A DNA stretch of 64,000 nt from Photobacterium malacitanum (GTDB taxonomy: Bacteria; Pseudomonadota; Gammaproteobacteria; Enterobacterales; Vibrionaceae), in the NCBI RefSeq assembly GCF_900185615.1, contig NZ_FYAK01000001.1, positions 124,001-188,000 of the forward strand, in the 5' to 3' direction. Positions 54,161 through 63,624 of this stretch are shown here, one piece after another. How positions within the stretch are numbered: position 1 is the stretch's first letter; each line of letters starts with the position of its first letter. A program made the translations under genes and the position numbers. A model generated the notes under the pieces. That model was not told where the DNA came from. It was given only the letters and a program-made list of their open reading frames with translations, and made no database searches.

Positions 54161-55269
54161 TGAGCGCTGCAACCCAAGGAACGCGTAGGCATTTATTTTC
54201 TATCGCGATCATACTTATAAGCATAATGTTATTAGGTGGTTGTGATGATCAGCCCGTACGAAGTAACTCAGTAAAGACGCTGACTCAATCACAACAGTTT
54301 GTGTTTGAACCTGTTGTTAAAGGGGAACCGATTATTTTCCCTCAAGATTATGGTGAACACCCTCAGTACCTTGCTGAATGGTGGTATTTAACCGCAAATC
54401 TTAAAACAGAAGCAGGCAAAGAAATCTCGGTGCAATGGACGCTATTTCGAATGGCAACCAGTGATGATGAGCTTACAGGTTGGAAAACACCACAGATGTA
54501 TATGGCACATGCTGTGATAACCACGAAAAAGAAAATCTGGAAAGCAGAAAGATTCGCGCGCGGCGGCATTGGTCAAGCAGGGGTGAGTCTTAAACCATTT
54601 CGTGCTTGGTTAGATAATTGGTCATGGCGAGCACCAACCAGTAATCCTTTTCCTGGTGAGCTTGAATTCTCTGATGACGATATGTTAGCGCGATTAAATA
54701 TCAAGCAAGATGGAACGATTATTTTGCAGGGTGATGAAGGCTATAGTCAAAAACATCCGTTACTTGGTATCGCTTCTTATTATTACAGTGCACCATTTTT
54801 AAATATTGATGGTGTCATTGAGTTAGATGGTGAGCAATATAAAGTTGATGGCCGTGGTTGGTTTGATCGTGAATGGAGCAGTAGTATGCTCAGCGCGAAA
54901 CAGCAAGGTTGGGATTGGTTCTCGATCCATCTTGAAGATGGTAGTGCGTTAATGGTGTCACAGTTACGTGAAAAAGGACAAACACCGTATTTTATCGGTT
55001 CACGTTCGTGGCCCGATGGCACTATGGTTACATTAGATAATAACCAAATTCGAATGAAGCCAATGCATTTTCGAGAAGTCAGCGGCATTTCTTTTCCATT
55101 AAGTTGGCTAATCGAAATACCATCACAAGGATTGAAGCTTCAAACAAGCGTTGTACGACGTGATCAGTGGTTACATTTTTTATTCCCGTATTGGGAAGGC
55201 CCAATCAATGTAACGGGTTCACAAAAAGGGAAAGGATTTATGGAACTTACAGGATATGAAGAACAATAA
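54160..55269 (+). CDS. AttH/CrtC-like lipocalin-domain lipoprotein
   Basis: A 369-residue lipoprotein with lipobox LLGGC followed by Asp-Asp, which favours inner-membrane retention. The body has the AttH/CrtC pattern: YLAEWWYLTANL, EISVQWTLFRM, YMAHAVIT, RARLNIKQDG-type strands, and GRGWFDREWSSSML with QGWDWFSIHLEDGSALM. The fold is a double lipocalin-like beta barrel. CrtC hydrates carotenoids; AttH function is unknown. ATG 54160 overlaps the permease stop, and a longer upstream frame is not used. Third gene of the operon. Confidence 0.87.
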   Translation: MSAATQGTRRHLFSIAIILISIMLLGGCDDQPVRSNSVKTLTQSQQFVFEPVVKGEPIIFPQDYGEHPQYLAEWWYLTANLKTEAGKEISVQWTLFRMATSDDELTGWKTPQMYMAHAVITTKKKIWKAERFARGGIGQAGVSLKPFRAWLDNWSWRAPTSNPFPGELEFSDDDMLARLNIKQDGTIILQGDEGYSQKHPLLGIASYYYSAPFLNIDGVIELDGEQYKVDGRGWFDREWSSSMLSAKQQGWDWFSIHLEDGSALMVSQLREKGQTPYFIGSRSWPDGTMVTLDNNQIRMKPMHFREVSGISFPLSWLIEIPSQGLKLQTSVVRRDQWLHFLFPYWEGPINVTGSQKGKGFMELTGYEEQ

Positions 55270-55281
55270 GGAGTATTGTCA

Positions 55282-55971
55282 ATGTTAAATAAACAAAGCC
55301 AACATATTAATAATCAAAATAATTTTTTCTATTTAACATTAGCTTTAGTGTTCTTATTGATCAGTGCATCATTAGATAAAGAGATCACATCTGGCCTGTT
55401 GCAATACATACTTGAAGCTTTTACGTTAATGACTTTTGGCATTTGTTTATTAAGTTTACGGTTTGATAAGAGTTGGTTTAGATTTTTATTATCGTTAGTC
55501 GTTGCGTGGTTGGTAGCGGTGATTACTCGCGCAGTATTAGGGGCCGAAGAAATAGAAGTCATTATGTTGTCGCTGATGTTTATCTTCTTTTATGGCACTT
55601 TTCGTTCAATCATGCGACAAATACTGTTTACTGGCTCGATTAATACCAACAAAATCATTGGCTCAATGGCATTGTTCTTATTACTTGGGCTTATGTGGGC
55701 TATCGGCTATTTAATTTTGATTCATTTTTTGCCTGAATCATTTCATGGCATCAATAAAGGCCCTTGGCATGAAAATTTTGCTGATGCGGCGTACTTTAGT
55801 TTTGTAACCTTAACCACGTTGGGCTACGGTGATATATTGCCTGTGACGTCAATTGCTAAAGTGTTTGCCTATCTTGAAGCGATTGTTGGTGTATTTTATA
55901 TGGCCATTGTGGTCTCAAGTTTAGTCAGCTCAAGCCGAGTACAGTATTTTAATGATAATACGGGCGATTAA
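55282..55971 (+). CDS. two-helix-pore potassium channel family protein
   Basis: A 229-residue membrane protein with about six hydrophobic segments and the ion-channel pore TLTTLGYGDILPVT near residue 180, which carries the K+ selectivity filter GYGD. The C-terminus after the last helix is short, so there is no RCK regulatory domain. ATG 55282 is best spaced from AAGGAG; TTG 55276 is too close. It follows the AttH gene by 12 bases, so it is probably the last gene of that operon. Why a channel is linked to it is unclear. Confidence 0.85.
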   Translation: MLNKQSQHINNQNNFFYLTLALVFLLISASLDKEITSGLLQYILEAFTLMTFGICLLSLRFDKSWFRFLLSLVVAWLVAVITRAVLGAEEIEVIMLSLMFIFFYGTFRSIMRQILFTGSINTNKIIGSMALFLLLGLMWAIGYLILIHFLPESFHGINKGPWHENFADAAYFSFVTLTTLGYGDILPVTSIAKVFAYLEAIVGVFYMAIVVSSLVSSSRVQYFNDNTGD

Positions 55972-56002
55972 ACAGCGTTATCAATTAGGTTTATAAAATT
56001 AT

Positions 56003-56041
56003 AAAAAAGAGAATAGTCATTTAGATTATTCTCTTTTTTTA
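56003..56041 (+). terminator. terminator of the ABC/AttH/channel operon
   Basis: AAAAAAGAGAATA / TATTCTCTTTTTT with a short loop. Confidence 0.85.
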
Positions 56042-56130
56042 TTTAATGCTATGTTGCTAATACTGATTAAACCGCGATATATGAATATAGAGTCAAAAAC
56101 TGTTTTACTATTTTAGATATAGAAGGTGAT

Positions 56131-57321
56131 ATGAATCGCTTCTTTAAGAAAGTTTATCAATATATAAACCCCGCCGTTAATCCTGATTTAGCGCCTGCGT
56201 TTGATGAATGGCAAAAACACATTCCAACGCTATGGTTATTAGGTAAAACAGGTGCAGGTAAATCAACAATTATTCAAACACTTACTGGTAATAGTTTGGT
56301 TGAAATCGGCAATGGTTTTCAACCTTGTACACGTACAGCACACCAGTACCTTTATCCCGTTGAAAGCCCGTTAGTGTGTTTTCTTGATACGCGAGGTTTA
56401 GGAGAGGCGGACTACGATCCAAGTGAAGATATTGCGATGTGTAGTGGCAAAAGCCATGCCTTAATGGTGGTAATGAAAGCAGAAGAGCCAGAGCAATCAG
56501 GCTTATTAAATGCTTTAAAACAGATAAAGCGCAGTGGTGTAATTAAACACTTGTTGGTTATTCACACTGCAGTTAATAGCATTGTTGATACTCAAGAACG
56601 TCAGCGAGCGATTGATTATAACCACCAACGAGTAATGGAGATCTGGGGAATAAAGCCTACTCAATGGCAATCACAAACAGCTACTATCTATCATCCTATA
56701 GTGGTTGATTTGATCCCTGATGATGAACAATTTATCGGCCTTGATGACTTACATCATGCGTTAACTGACGCGCTACCGATGTTGAGTTTATTATCAAATC
56801 AACAAGCGCATACTAATCGTGAAGAACAAAATTTTTACCAGTTGCGTCAAGAAGTATTGTGGTACGCAGGTGCTGCTGGTGCTAGCGATGCAATTCCTGC
56901 TGTGGGGTTATTTAGTGTGCCAGCTATTCAAGGCAAGATGCTGCATAGCCTTGCCAATCAATATGGTGTTAGCTGGAATAAGAAAGACTATGCTGAATTT
57001 GTTGGCATGCTGGGTTCTGGTTTTTTATTGCAATATTTATCTAAATTAGGCTTGAATCAATTAGTGAAGTTTATTCCTGCTTATGGTCAAACGGTAGGAA
57101 GCGCAACGGCTGCTGCGATGAGTTTTTCATCAACGTATGCGATTGGCAGAGCGGCATGTATGTATTTGTATCACCGTAGTAAAGGTGAACCAATCTCTAA
57201 AGATCAAATTAAATTAGCTTATCAACAAGCATTTACAACGGTTAAAAACATAGCAGATCGACAGCAAGTTACTCAAGCATCGAAAAGTGGCATTGAAAAG
57301 GATGAAAAGGACAGCCAATGA
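56131..57321 (+). CDS. YfjP/YeeP-like GTPase with C-terminal DUF697
   Basis: A 396-residue protein. The G domain has P-loop GKTGAGKST (38-46), switch residue Thr in PCTRTAHQY, and G3 DTRGLG. A canonical N-K-x-D is not obvious; IHTAVNSI stands in its place. Residues 230-360 match DUF697 (GAAGASDAIPAVGLFSVPAIQGKMLHSL, YGQTVGSATAAAMSFSSTYAIG), a helical membrane-associating module. It overlaps the next GTPase gene by four bases (ATGA), so the two proteins are translationally coupled. Confidence 0.85.
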   Translation: MNRFFKKVYQYINPAVNPDLAPAFDEWQKHIPTLWLLGKTGAGKSTIIQTLTGNSLVEIGNGFQPCTRTAHQYLYPVESPLVCFLDTRGLGEADYDPSEDIAMCSGKSHALMVVMKAEEPEQSGLLNALKQIKRSGVIKHLLVIHTAVNSIVDTQERQRAIDYNHQRVMEIWGIKPTQWQSQTATIYHPIVVDLIPDDEQFIGLDDLHHALTDALPMLSLLSNQQAHTNREEQNFYQLRQEVLWYAGAAGASDAIPAVGLFSVPAIQGKMLHSLANQYGVSWNKKDYAEFVGMLGSGFLLQYLSKLGLNQLVKFIPAYGQTVGSATAAAMSFSSTYAIGRAACMYLYHRSKGEPISKDQIKLAYQQAFTTVKNIADRQQVTQASKSGIEKDEKDSQ

Positions 57322-58859
57322 AACGGATCAGTAAAAGTTATCAGTTAATCAATCAACTTTCAGAAGGTTTTTTGCCGTTAGTGGTGTCGGCTATCTGTTT
57401 ACCGGTATTGGTATTAGCTGGTTTTGGTGTCGTTGATCTTATTCAGCAAGGATTATGGTGGTTATTCTTTGCCATTATTGCTGGTGGCTGCTTATTGGCA
57501 TTTGTGCCTTATTGGTGGTTACGCCGTAAACGTGTTGTTGCTGATGCAGTCATTGATGATATCGCGCCACTACACGTGTCAGCTAATCCTCAATGGAGTG
57601 AGCACGATCACCAAGTGTGGCAACAAATGACTGCTGTGATAGATAAGCAGCTAGCAGAAGATGCAGCATGGGAAAGTTTACAAGCTCATGCTTATGTATT
57701 GGTGGCAGATGTTGCAGCACAATACCATCAGCAATCAAACTCGCAAAAATTAGCATTTACAGCGCCTGAGTTTTTAATGATGGTTGAAGAGGTAAGTCGG
57801 CGTTACCGTTACTTTTTACAGCAACATGTCCCATTTTCTGAGAAGATCACTCTCACAAGCCTGAAACAAGGTTATGCACTTAAAGATAAAATGGGATACG
57901 CCAAAAGTGCTTATGACGTTTATCGTTTATTTCGTATAGCGACCCCCACCGGTTGGTTAGCAGAAGTACGAGGGTTAGTGGTTGGTAAGTTATTTGATGA
58001 CGTCAGTGCTGAAGTTCAGGCTAAATTAAAGGCAACCTTACTCCAAGAAGTTGCATCTGTAGCGATTGATTTATATAGCGGTCGTTTTAAACTTGATGAT
58101 GCCGCAGTGCCCCATAGTCAGCTACATGAGCAAGATAAACAAGCGGCTGCGATAGCGGTTGAGCCATTACGCGTCGCCGTTGTAGGTCAAGTGAGTGCGG
58201 GTAAATCTTCAGTAATTAATGGCTTATTGGGTGAAATTGCAGCAGAAGTGAGTGCATTACCCTCAACAGATAAAGTCACGACTTATAAATGTGAGGTTGA
58301 AGGACTTGATTTAATAAACCTTATTGATTTACCCGGTATTGATGGCAGCGTAGAAACCGACAAAAAATTGCTAAAACAAATGACCCAAAGTGATGTAGTT
58401 ATTTGGGTATTAAAAGCTAATCAATCATCACGTCAAGTTGATGTTACGCTGAAGGGGTCATTAGATAATTTTTATAAACAACAGCAAAATCAGCATCGAA
58501 AAGCACCTAAAGTGATCATGCTGGTGAACCAAGTTGATAAACTTAAACCGGTTGATGAGTGGCTACCACCTTATGATTTGAATACGCCGCAAACGCCAAA
58601 AGGACGTATTATTGCCGAGGCTGTAAAATATAACCGTGAAATTATGGACGCTGAATATATTTTACCATTTTCTGTAAGTCGTGATCGCATTCCCTATAAT
58701 CTCGATAGCTTACAATCACAGCTACAACATGTTTATCAAGACGGTATTAATACCCAACTCAATCGTCGTCGCGCACAAGGAGAAACGATTGATTATAGTG
58801 AACAAGCAAAGCGACTATATCGATTAGGTAAATTAGTGTTTGATGCGGCAACAAAATAA
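57318..58859 (+). CDS. membrane-anchored dynamin-like/Era-like GTPase
   Basis: A 513-residue protein with two N-terminal membrane helices (about 19-39 and 47-67), a 200-residue helical domain, and a C-terminal G domain: P-loop GQVSAGKSS (290-298), DLPGIDGS (337-344) and NQVDK (404-408). The order membrane-helical-G domain resembles bacterial GTPases found next to YfjP-like partners. The pair may work as a heteromeric membrane GTPase system; function is unknown. Codon use and length are normal. Confidence 0.83.
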   Translation: MKRISKSYQLINQLSEGFLPLVVSAICLPVLVLAGFGVVDLIQQGLWWLFFAIIAGGCLLAFVPYWWLRRKRVVADAVIDDIAPLHVSANPQWSEHDHQVWQQMTAVIDKQLAEDAAWESLQAHAYVLVADVAAQYHQQSNSQKLAFTAPEFLMMVEEVSRRYRYFLQQHVPFSEKITLTSLKQGYALKDKMGYAKSAYDVYRLFRIATPTGWLAEVRGLVVGKLFDDVSAEVQAKLKATLLQEVASVAIDLYSGRFKLDDAAVPHSQLHEQDKQAAAIAVEPLRVAVVGQVSAGKSSVINGLLGEIAAEVSALPSTDKVTTYKCEVEGLDLINLIDLPGIDGSVETDKKLLKQMTQSDVVIWVLKANQSSRQVDVTLKGSLDNFYKQQQNQHRKAPKVIMLVNQVDKLKPVDEWLPPYDLNTPQTPKGRIIAEAVKYNREIMDAEYILPFSVSRDRIPYNLDSLQSQLQHVYQDGINTQLNRRRAQGETIDYSEQAKRLYRLGKLVFDAATK

Positions 58860-58877
58860 CAGTTATTACAAACAATA

Positions 58878-58937
58878 AAAAATGGCCTTGATAGTAAGCA
58901 TCTTTAATTATAAGACGTTTATTATAAGGCCATTTTT
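58878..58937. terminator. bidirectional terminator between the GTPase operon and the chitinase gene
   Basis: AAATGGCCTT (58880-58889) and AAGGCCATTT (58926-58935) with flanking A and T runs and a 36-base loop. Confidence 0.75.
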
Positions 58938-58981
58938 ATTCTGTTTAATGGTTAATGTAATCTATCAACAAACCGAACAAG

Positions 58982-60664
58982 TTAAGGTAGTAAAACCCAC
59001 GGATCGCCTGCTGTTGGTGTGTTACCTTGGCTCCACCATTTTGCTTGGTATATTTTACCTTGATAGTTAACTTTATCATTACCGTTATAAACGGCATTAG
59101 TTTCCCATGGCGTTACATCTGTAGGTAACTCTGGTGTTTCATCGGTTGGCGGCGTGACAGTGTCATCTGTCGGTGGTGTTACAGGTGGCGTAACTGTGTT
59201 ATCAGTTGCCGCTTTAATTAACTTCCATGGGCCGCCTAAATCAGGCTGATCACTTTGTGTCCACCATTGAGCTTCATAAATTGCACCTTTGTAAGATACT
59301 TGCTCGCCACCTGTATAAACTTTATTTTGATCCCAACTTGCTACACCATCAACCGGTGGATCGGTTGGATCAGTTGTACCGCCGCCAGTATCTGGATCTA
59401 ATTTATCGACCACACGTACAGCAGGCCAGTTAGCGTGAGAACCATAGAAATTAGTCACACATTTTTCATAGTCGCCAGCAACAAGTGCAGAATAAGCGGT
59501 TTGGAAGCCGACTAATTCACATTCAAACGAGACACCGCCTGGACGATCTGGATAATATTTCCAGTTTGCATCCCAGTTAGTGTAAAGCACATCGGTTGCA
59601 CCATTTAGATTTAAACTGCCATAAGGGGTTTGTTGCCAACAGGTATTGGTTTCATCACTTTCTAATGGAATTTGATAGTTTTCAACTAAGCCTTCCCAAT
59701 AACGAATACGGTTAACGGGCTGGCCTTTATCTTTGTTTTGTTCGCCACATTCAATACCACCATTGATGACGTTAATTGTGGTACCAAATCCATAACCGAT
59801 ACCAGCATCTGTTTCTCGTTGTGAAGGAGTCCAAGTGCGATCGATTACATGTAACATGGCTGGTTTAGGTGCTTGAGGTGTTAAGAAGAACCAGATAGCT
59901 GAAGCCAGATTGAGCCAAGAGTCAGCGACAAGCCCTGGGTTGTTGAGCAATACTGTTGCATCGCCGTCAAACATCACTTCAGAAAAAGCGCCATAGTTAA
60001 AGTGGTAGGAGAGTTGTTTTGCACCACGACCAAAGTAACCTTGCCCTTCAGCACAAGGCCAGCGTTTATTTTGCCAATCATCTTGACCACAACCGGTGGT
60101 ATAACCAGGTTGGCCTTCAGACCAACCCATTTCGCGAACATGCACTAATGCTTGTTGCCATTCTTCTAATCCTAGTGGGTTATCAGAGACGTTTTCAATA
60201 CTAATATGGCCGCCAGTTTCTTGGGCGAAATGGGCGAAAGCAGTAATAATGGATTTTTTACAAATAGCATCAGCATCACGGCCATCAGTATAATCACCAC
60301 AGAAAGCGGGGAATTTACCTATGGCACGTAAAAAGCGAGTATAGGTATATTCAGGTGCGGCCATTTGAGTGAGGTAATTCCATTCTGTTTCAGGAAAAAC
60401 GCGCTCGACGCGTTTGACGTTATCAGGGTTAGTATTCAAGCCTGGTGCGATACTTTCAACAACAGTATTTGATGCTGTAGCTAAGGCTTTCGCCCAAACA
60501 TCATACATAGGATCTAAGGTTTTTGCGTTTTCTGCTGCTATTATTTCGGAACGTTCAATAACATAACCACCGACATTATCAGGATCTGGTTGAGGGGTCA
60601 TTGCGTAACAATTAGCAGCAAAAAAGCTGCCAATGATGAAAGATAGCGGATGTAATTTAGTCAT
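58982..60664 (-). CDS. secreted GH19 chitinase with two CBM5/12 chitin-binding modules
   Basis: A 560-residue exported enzyme. The signal peptide ends around ANCYA before MTPQP. The GH19 catalytic domain spans about 90-400, with the acid Glu149 in AHFAQETGGH and GYFGRGAKQLSYHFNYG, NPGLVADSWLNLASAIWFF. Two C-terminal modules (about 440-482 and 518-560) each contain a YxAxWWxQ core (YEAQWWTQ, YQAKWWSQ) and a Pro/Thr/Asp linker. It hydrolyses chitin outside the cell or in the periplasm, fitting a marine lifestyle. Single gene with its own promoter region. Confidence 0.93.
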   Translation of the reverse strand: MTKLHPLSFIIGSFFAANCYAMTPQPDPDNVGGYVIERSEIIAAENAKTLDPMYDVWAKALATASNTVVESIAPGLNTNPDNVKRVERVFPETEWNYLTQMAAPEYTYTRFLRAIGKFPAFCGDYTDGRDADAICKKSIITAFAHFAQETGGHISIENVSDNPLGLEEWQQALVHVREMGWSEGQPGYTTGCGQDDWQNKRWPCAEGQGYFGRGAKQLSYHFNYGAFSEVMFDGDATVLLNNPGLVADSWLNLASAIWFFLTPQAPKPAMLHVIDRTWTPSQRETDAGIGYGFGTTINVINGGIECGEQNKDKGQPVNRIRYWEGLVENYQIPLESDETNTCWQQTPYGSLNLNGATDVLYTNWDANWKYYPDRPGGVSFECELVGFQTAYSALVAGDYEKCVTNFYGSHANWPAVRVVDKLDPDTGGGTTDPTDPPVDGVASWDQNKVYTGGEQVSYKGAIYEAQWWTQSDQPDLGGPWKLIKAATDNTVTPPVTPPTDDTVTPPTDETPELPTDVTPWETNAVYNGNDKVNYQGKIYQAKWWSQGNTPTAGDPWVLLP

Positions 60665-60843
60665 TGACTCATTCCCTTATCAATAGAACACACAAAAGTT
60701 GTTAACAATGTTATCTTTATGTAATTGATAGGCGCAATCATGTGAGTCTAAAAGCGTGTTATCGCGTTGAAATTTAGTGAGTGCTTAAACATTTTTTGCA
60801 TTAGAAATGATGTTTACAGCTTTATTTATTCATGATTTAGGTT

Positions 60844-60884
60844 AAAAAAAGTCCTTATAATCACGATGTCATAAGGACTTTTTA
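60844..60884 (-). terminator. terminator of the acyltransferase gene
   Basis: AAAAAGTCCTTAT / ATAAGGACTTTTT, 12-base loop. On the minus strand seven T follow, immediately downstream of the acyltransferase stop. Confidence 0.88.
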
Positions 60885-60902
60885 ATAGCGTCAGTTAGTG
60901 AT

Positions 60903-61925
60903 TTAGCGAACGAGAAAGCGTGCTATGGGTGTTTTACGTAAACCGCGAACAATGAGTGTAGATATAATCAATACAACAGGCACAGCCAAAATACTCGCAA
61001 TAATTGAATTAATGCCTAATAGTCTGACAATATTTAAATAATAAATCACAATAATAAGGTGGCAGAGGTAAATACCTAATACATCTTTACTTAGTGTGTG
61101 GGTGATTTTATTGTCACCAAAATTTGGTTTAGCCAATAAAACAAAGAAAATACCTAATGCCCATAGTGGAGTCCCAAATAGAAAATCATGGAAAAAAGAT
61201 CCATTTTCTTGTAGGGATAAGTAGTTTGCTTCACCTATAAATAATCCAAATCCAATAACTAACATAGTCATGCTGTATTTTAAGCTAAGACTGATATTAC
61301 GACGACGAACTTCAAATCCAAGCATAATCATAAAGGTACTAAAAAATGGCCCGTTACGAGTGAATATCGGCGAGCTTAAATCTGTCATCTGGGCATAACT
61401 TCCTGCCATTAAACCAAAAATAAACAATCCGCTCGCCACAGGGATAATTAATCGCTCCAGTTTGCAACGTAATAGGATAGTAATAACGGTTAACCCACTG
61501 AGTAAACCAGGAATATACCAAAGGTGCACTAATCCCCCTTCAAAAAGGGTATTTAATGGCGTTGCTAATAGTTTTTGCCAATACATGCTACGTTCAGCAA
61601 AATAGCCATCGGTCGCTACAATATGAAAGTTAAACGGTAAAATGAGATAAATAATGCTCCATGATACCCACATGATCAGTAATGGGCGAGCATAGTGCCA
61701 TAAGTAAGGAAGGCGCTCAGTTGTTAAACGGGGTTGAATGAAGTAGCCAGCCATAATAAAAAAAAGTGGTACAGCAAAACGACTCATTTGGTTAAGACCC
61801 ATACCTAATAAAGGTTGGCCATTAAAGAGTGGCGCTTGCATGAAAATTTGGCAGTGTAAGGCAATAATAGCAATAGTCGCGATTATTCGACCGCATTCAA
61901 AACTGGCAACACGAGATTGAGACAT
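60903..61925 (-). CDS. acyltransferase 3 family membrane protein
   Basis: A 340-residue protein with about ten membrane helices. It has the family start FECGRIIATIAIIALHCQ (catalytic-type His), the SRFAVPLFFIMAGYF segment, HLWYIPGLLSG and a late YLCHLIIVIYY. Members O-acetylate sugars or lipids of the envelope. It resembles WecH, which acetylates enterobacterial common antigen, but the acceptor cannot be called. Not next to polysaccharide genes in this window. Confidence 0.88.
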   Translation of the reverse strand: MSQSRVASFECGRIIATIAIIALHCQIFMQAPLFNGQPLLGMGLNQMSRFAVPLFFIMAGYFIQPRLTTERLPYLWHYARPLLIMWVSWSIIYLILPFNFHIVATDGYFAERSMYWQKLLATPLNTLFEGGLVHLWYIPGLLSGLTVITILLRCKLERLIIPVASGLFIFGLMAGSYAQMTDLSSPIFTRNGPFFSTFMIMLGFEVRRRNISLSLKYSMTMLVIGFGLFIGEANYLSLQENGSFFHDFLFGTPLWALGIFFVLLAKPNFGDNKITHTLSKDVLGIYLCHLIIVIYYLNIVRLLGINSIIASILAVPVVLIISTLIVRGLRKTPIARFLVR

Positions 61926-62071
61926 TATTAAAACTCACAAGCTAGAAGTGGTGTCGAAATTATACGGATTTGAGGATTTTGTAAATTGCATAATGAAATG
62001 AAATAACGTTAATGATCACATAATTACATTATAAAACGGTATTAACAGTAAGTGACACCGCATAAAATGTA

Positions 62072-62107
62072 AGTAGGCAACAGTATTGTTATATAAAGTT
62101 ACCTACT
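62072..62107 (-). terminator. probable terminator of the DUF3334 gene
   Basis: AGTAGGCAAC / GTTACCTACT, a 10-bp stem with one mismatch, followed on the minus strand by ACATTTTA. Confidence 0.5.
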
Positions 62108-62118
62108 AATTAAAATAG

Positions 62119-62808
62119 TTATAATCCTAATTGGTCAAGTAAATCTTGATTATCATTATTATTGTCGGTGGGCTTATTTTCTGAAGTCGGTTGGTTTTGC
62201 TGTTGAGCAACATAAGCCGTTTCAAAAATGGTATCAGGATCTTGTTCATTAACTTCAAAAGCTTCGAGTTGAATAAATTCAGTTTTATCCATCGCAAGTT
62301 CAAGATAAAAAATATTGTTGCTAGCTGTCGTAAAACTAACGCGTCGAACTTGTGGACGATCTAAATTGGTATCAACAGACAATATAATTTGTTTGTGTAA
62401 TGCCAACATTTTTGGTTGATTTTGAGTAATTGAAATATTTAATTCTCGACCAATTTTACCAGTAAAATCTCCAACGACTTGGTTCATTAACTCACCTAAA
62501 ATGTTTGCTACGTCATCTGCTGTATGATGAATGGCAAGGTCTGAATTTGTAAAACCCATCCGTAGCATATAATTCTGATAAAGTTCCATAGCGGCCAGCG
62601 CAGAGAAATTGGTAACAACTAAGCCGGTAAAACCACCATCAAATAAAACAAAGCATCCGATATCAGGTTTTAAACTGGTTTTATTAATTTTTTGTACCAT
62701 CGGTGAATATTTAATTTGACTGTCTGTTGCACGTGATAATACATCAGCCAGTGAATGACATAATTTTATTAAAATATCGTCAGTAGTGATTGTATGATTT
62801 TTTCTCAT
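62119..62808 (-). CDS. DUF3334 family protein with CheC/CheX-like phosphatase motif
   Basis: A 229-residue cytoplasmic protein. The central segment NILGELMNQVVGDF gives Glu106-x2-Asn109, and Pro132 follows exactly 22 residues later. This is the E-x2-N-x22-P pattern of CheC/CheX phosphatases that dephosphorylate CheY. The C-terminus is a Gln/Asn-rich tail. DUF3334 is a Vibrio-centred family of unknown function. It lies in a head-out arrangement 0.8 kb from a CheY-like response regulator, which could be its target; that is inference. Confidence 0.82.
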   Translation of the reverse strand: MRKNHTITTDDILIKLCHSLADVLSRATDSQIKYSPMVQKINKTSLKPDIGCFVLFDGGFTGLVVTNFSALAAMELYQNYMLRMGFTNSDLAIHHTADDVANILGELMNQVVGDFTGKIGRELNISITQNQPKMLALHKQIILSVDTNLDRPQVRRVSFTTASNNIFYLELAMDKTEFIQLEAFEVNEQDPDTIFETAYVAQQQNQPTSENKPTDNNNDNQDLLDQLGL

Positions 62809-62861
62809 ATACAGCCCTGTAGAACTTATTTATAACCAATAAGTGAAAAATACAACGGTTA

Positions 62862-62927
62862 AAAAGCCGATAACCATTTTGCTTTTATACGCAAGCGATA
62901 AAAGGTAATGCAGGTATATCGGCTTTT
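62862..62927 (-). terminator. terminator of the glutaredoxin gene
   Basis: AAAAGCCGATA / TATCGGCTTTT (62862-62872 and 62917-62927) with a second hairpin in the loop; T-run on the minus strand. Confidence 0.75.
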
Positions 62928-62972
62928 AACAACAGGACTTGAATATTTATTTGTTGTTATTTATTGCTGAAG

Positions 62973-63329
62973 TTAAGCAAAACGTTTGTCTAAATACGCA
63001 ATAATATCGTTTGATTCATACATCCAGGTGATTTGGTCATTTTCTTCAATGCGTAAACAAGGAACTTTGCGCTTTCCACCTTGCTCTAATAGTTCTTTGT
63101 CCCAAGGTGCTACTTTTGCGTCGCGAGTAGCAAGTGGTAAATTTAAACGCTTTGCGTGACGTCGAACTTTTACACAAAACGGGCAAGTTTCAAATTGATA
63201 GAGCTGCATATTGGCAACAGCAGCGTCAACCTTTTGTTGTTCTACCGCATTGCGTTGCATTCCACGCGGTGAAAAAAGAGCATTAAGTATAAGGATGATG
63301 CGACCGACAATCCAACGAAGAGCTTTCAT
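62973..63329 (-). CDS. membrane-anchored glutaredoxin-like protein
   Basis: A 118-residue protein. An N-terminal hydrophobic segment (about 5-19) anchors a glutaredoxin domain that starts near residue 40. The active site is CPFC (Cys49-Pro-Phe-Cys52), followed by the cis-Pro loop KVPCLRI and YESNDIIAYL for glutathione binding. It should reduce protein disulfides or glutathione mixed disulfides at the cytoplasmic face of the membrane. It has an additional Cys next to the cis-Pro. Single gene. Confidence 0.88.
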   Translation of the reverse strand: MKALRWIVGRIILILNALFSPRGMQRNAVEQQKVDAAVANMQLYQFETCPFCVKVRRHAKRLNLPLATRDAKVAPWDKELLEQGGKRKVPCLRIEENDQITWMYESNDIIAYLDKRFA

Positions 63330-63624
63330 GTTTATTATCCTTTGGCTGATATAAAATTATGCTCTGATTCTATTATAAAAAAGCGATTGGGTAACTATAT
63401 TGTCAATAATTATCTTTACTTAATGAGATAAGCGGAATTATAGAAAATAAACTTTATTTTATAAAATGTAACCAAAGAGGATAATATAAAATTTATCTTC
63501 AGTTTGTTTTTTGGAAGTAAGCTCAATATTTAGATGTATGTCACTGAATGCATAATTTATATTACAGCAGATTGTTGCTTTGCTTTATACTAAATTTAAG
63601 TTTCGTGGGTAAGTGATCAATCTG

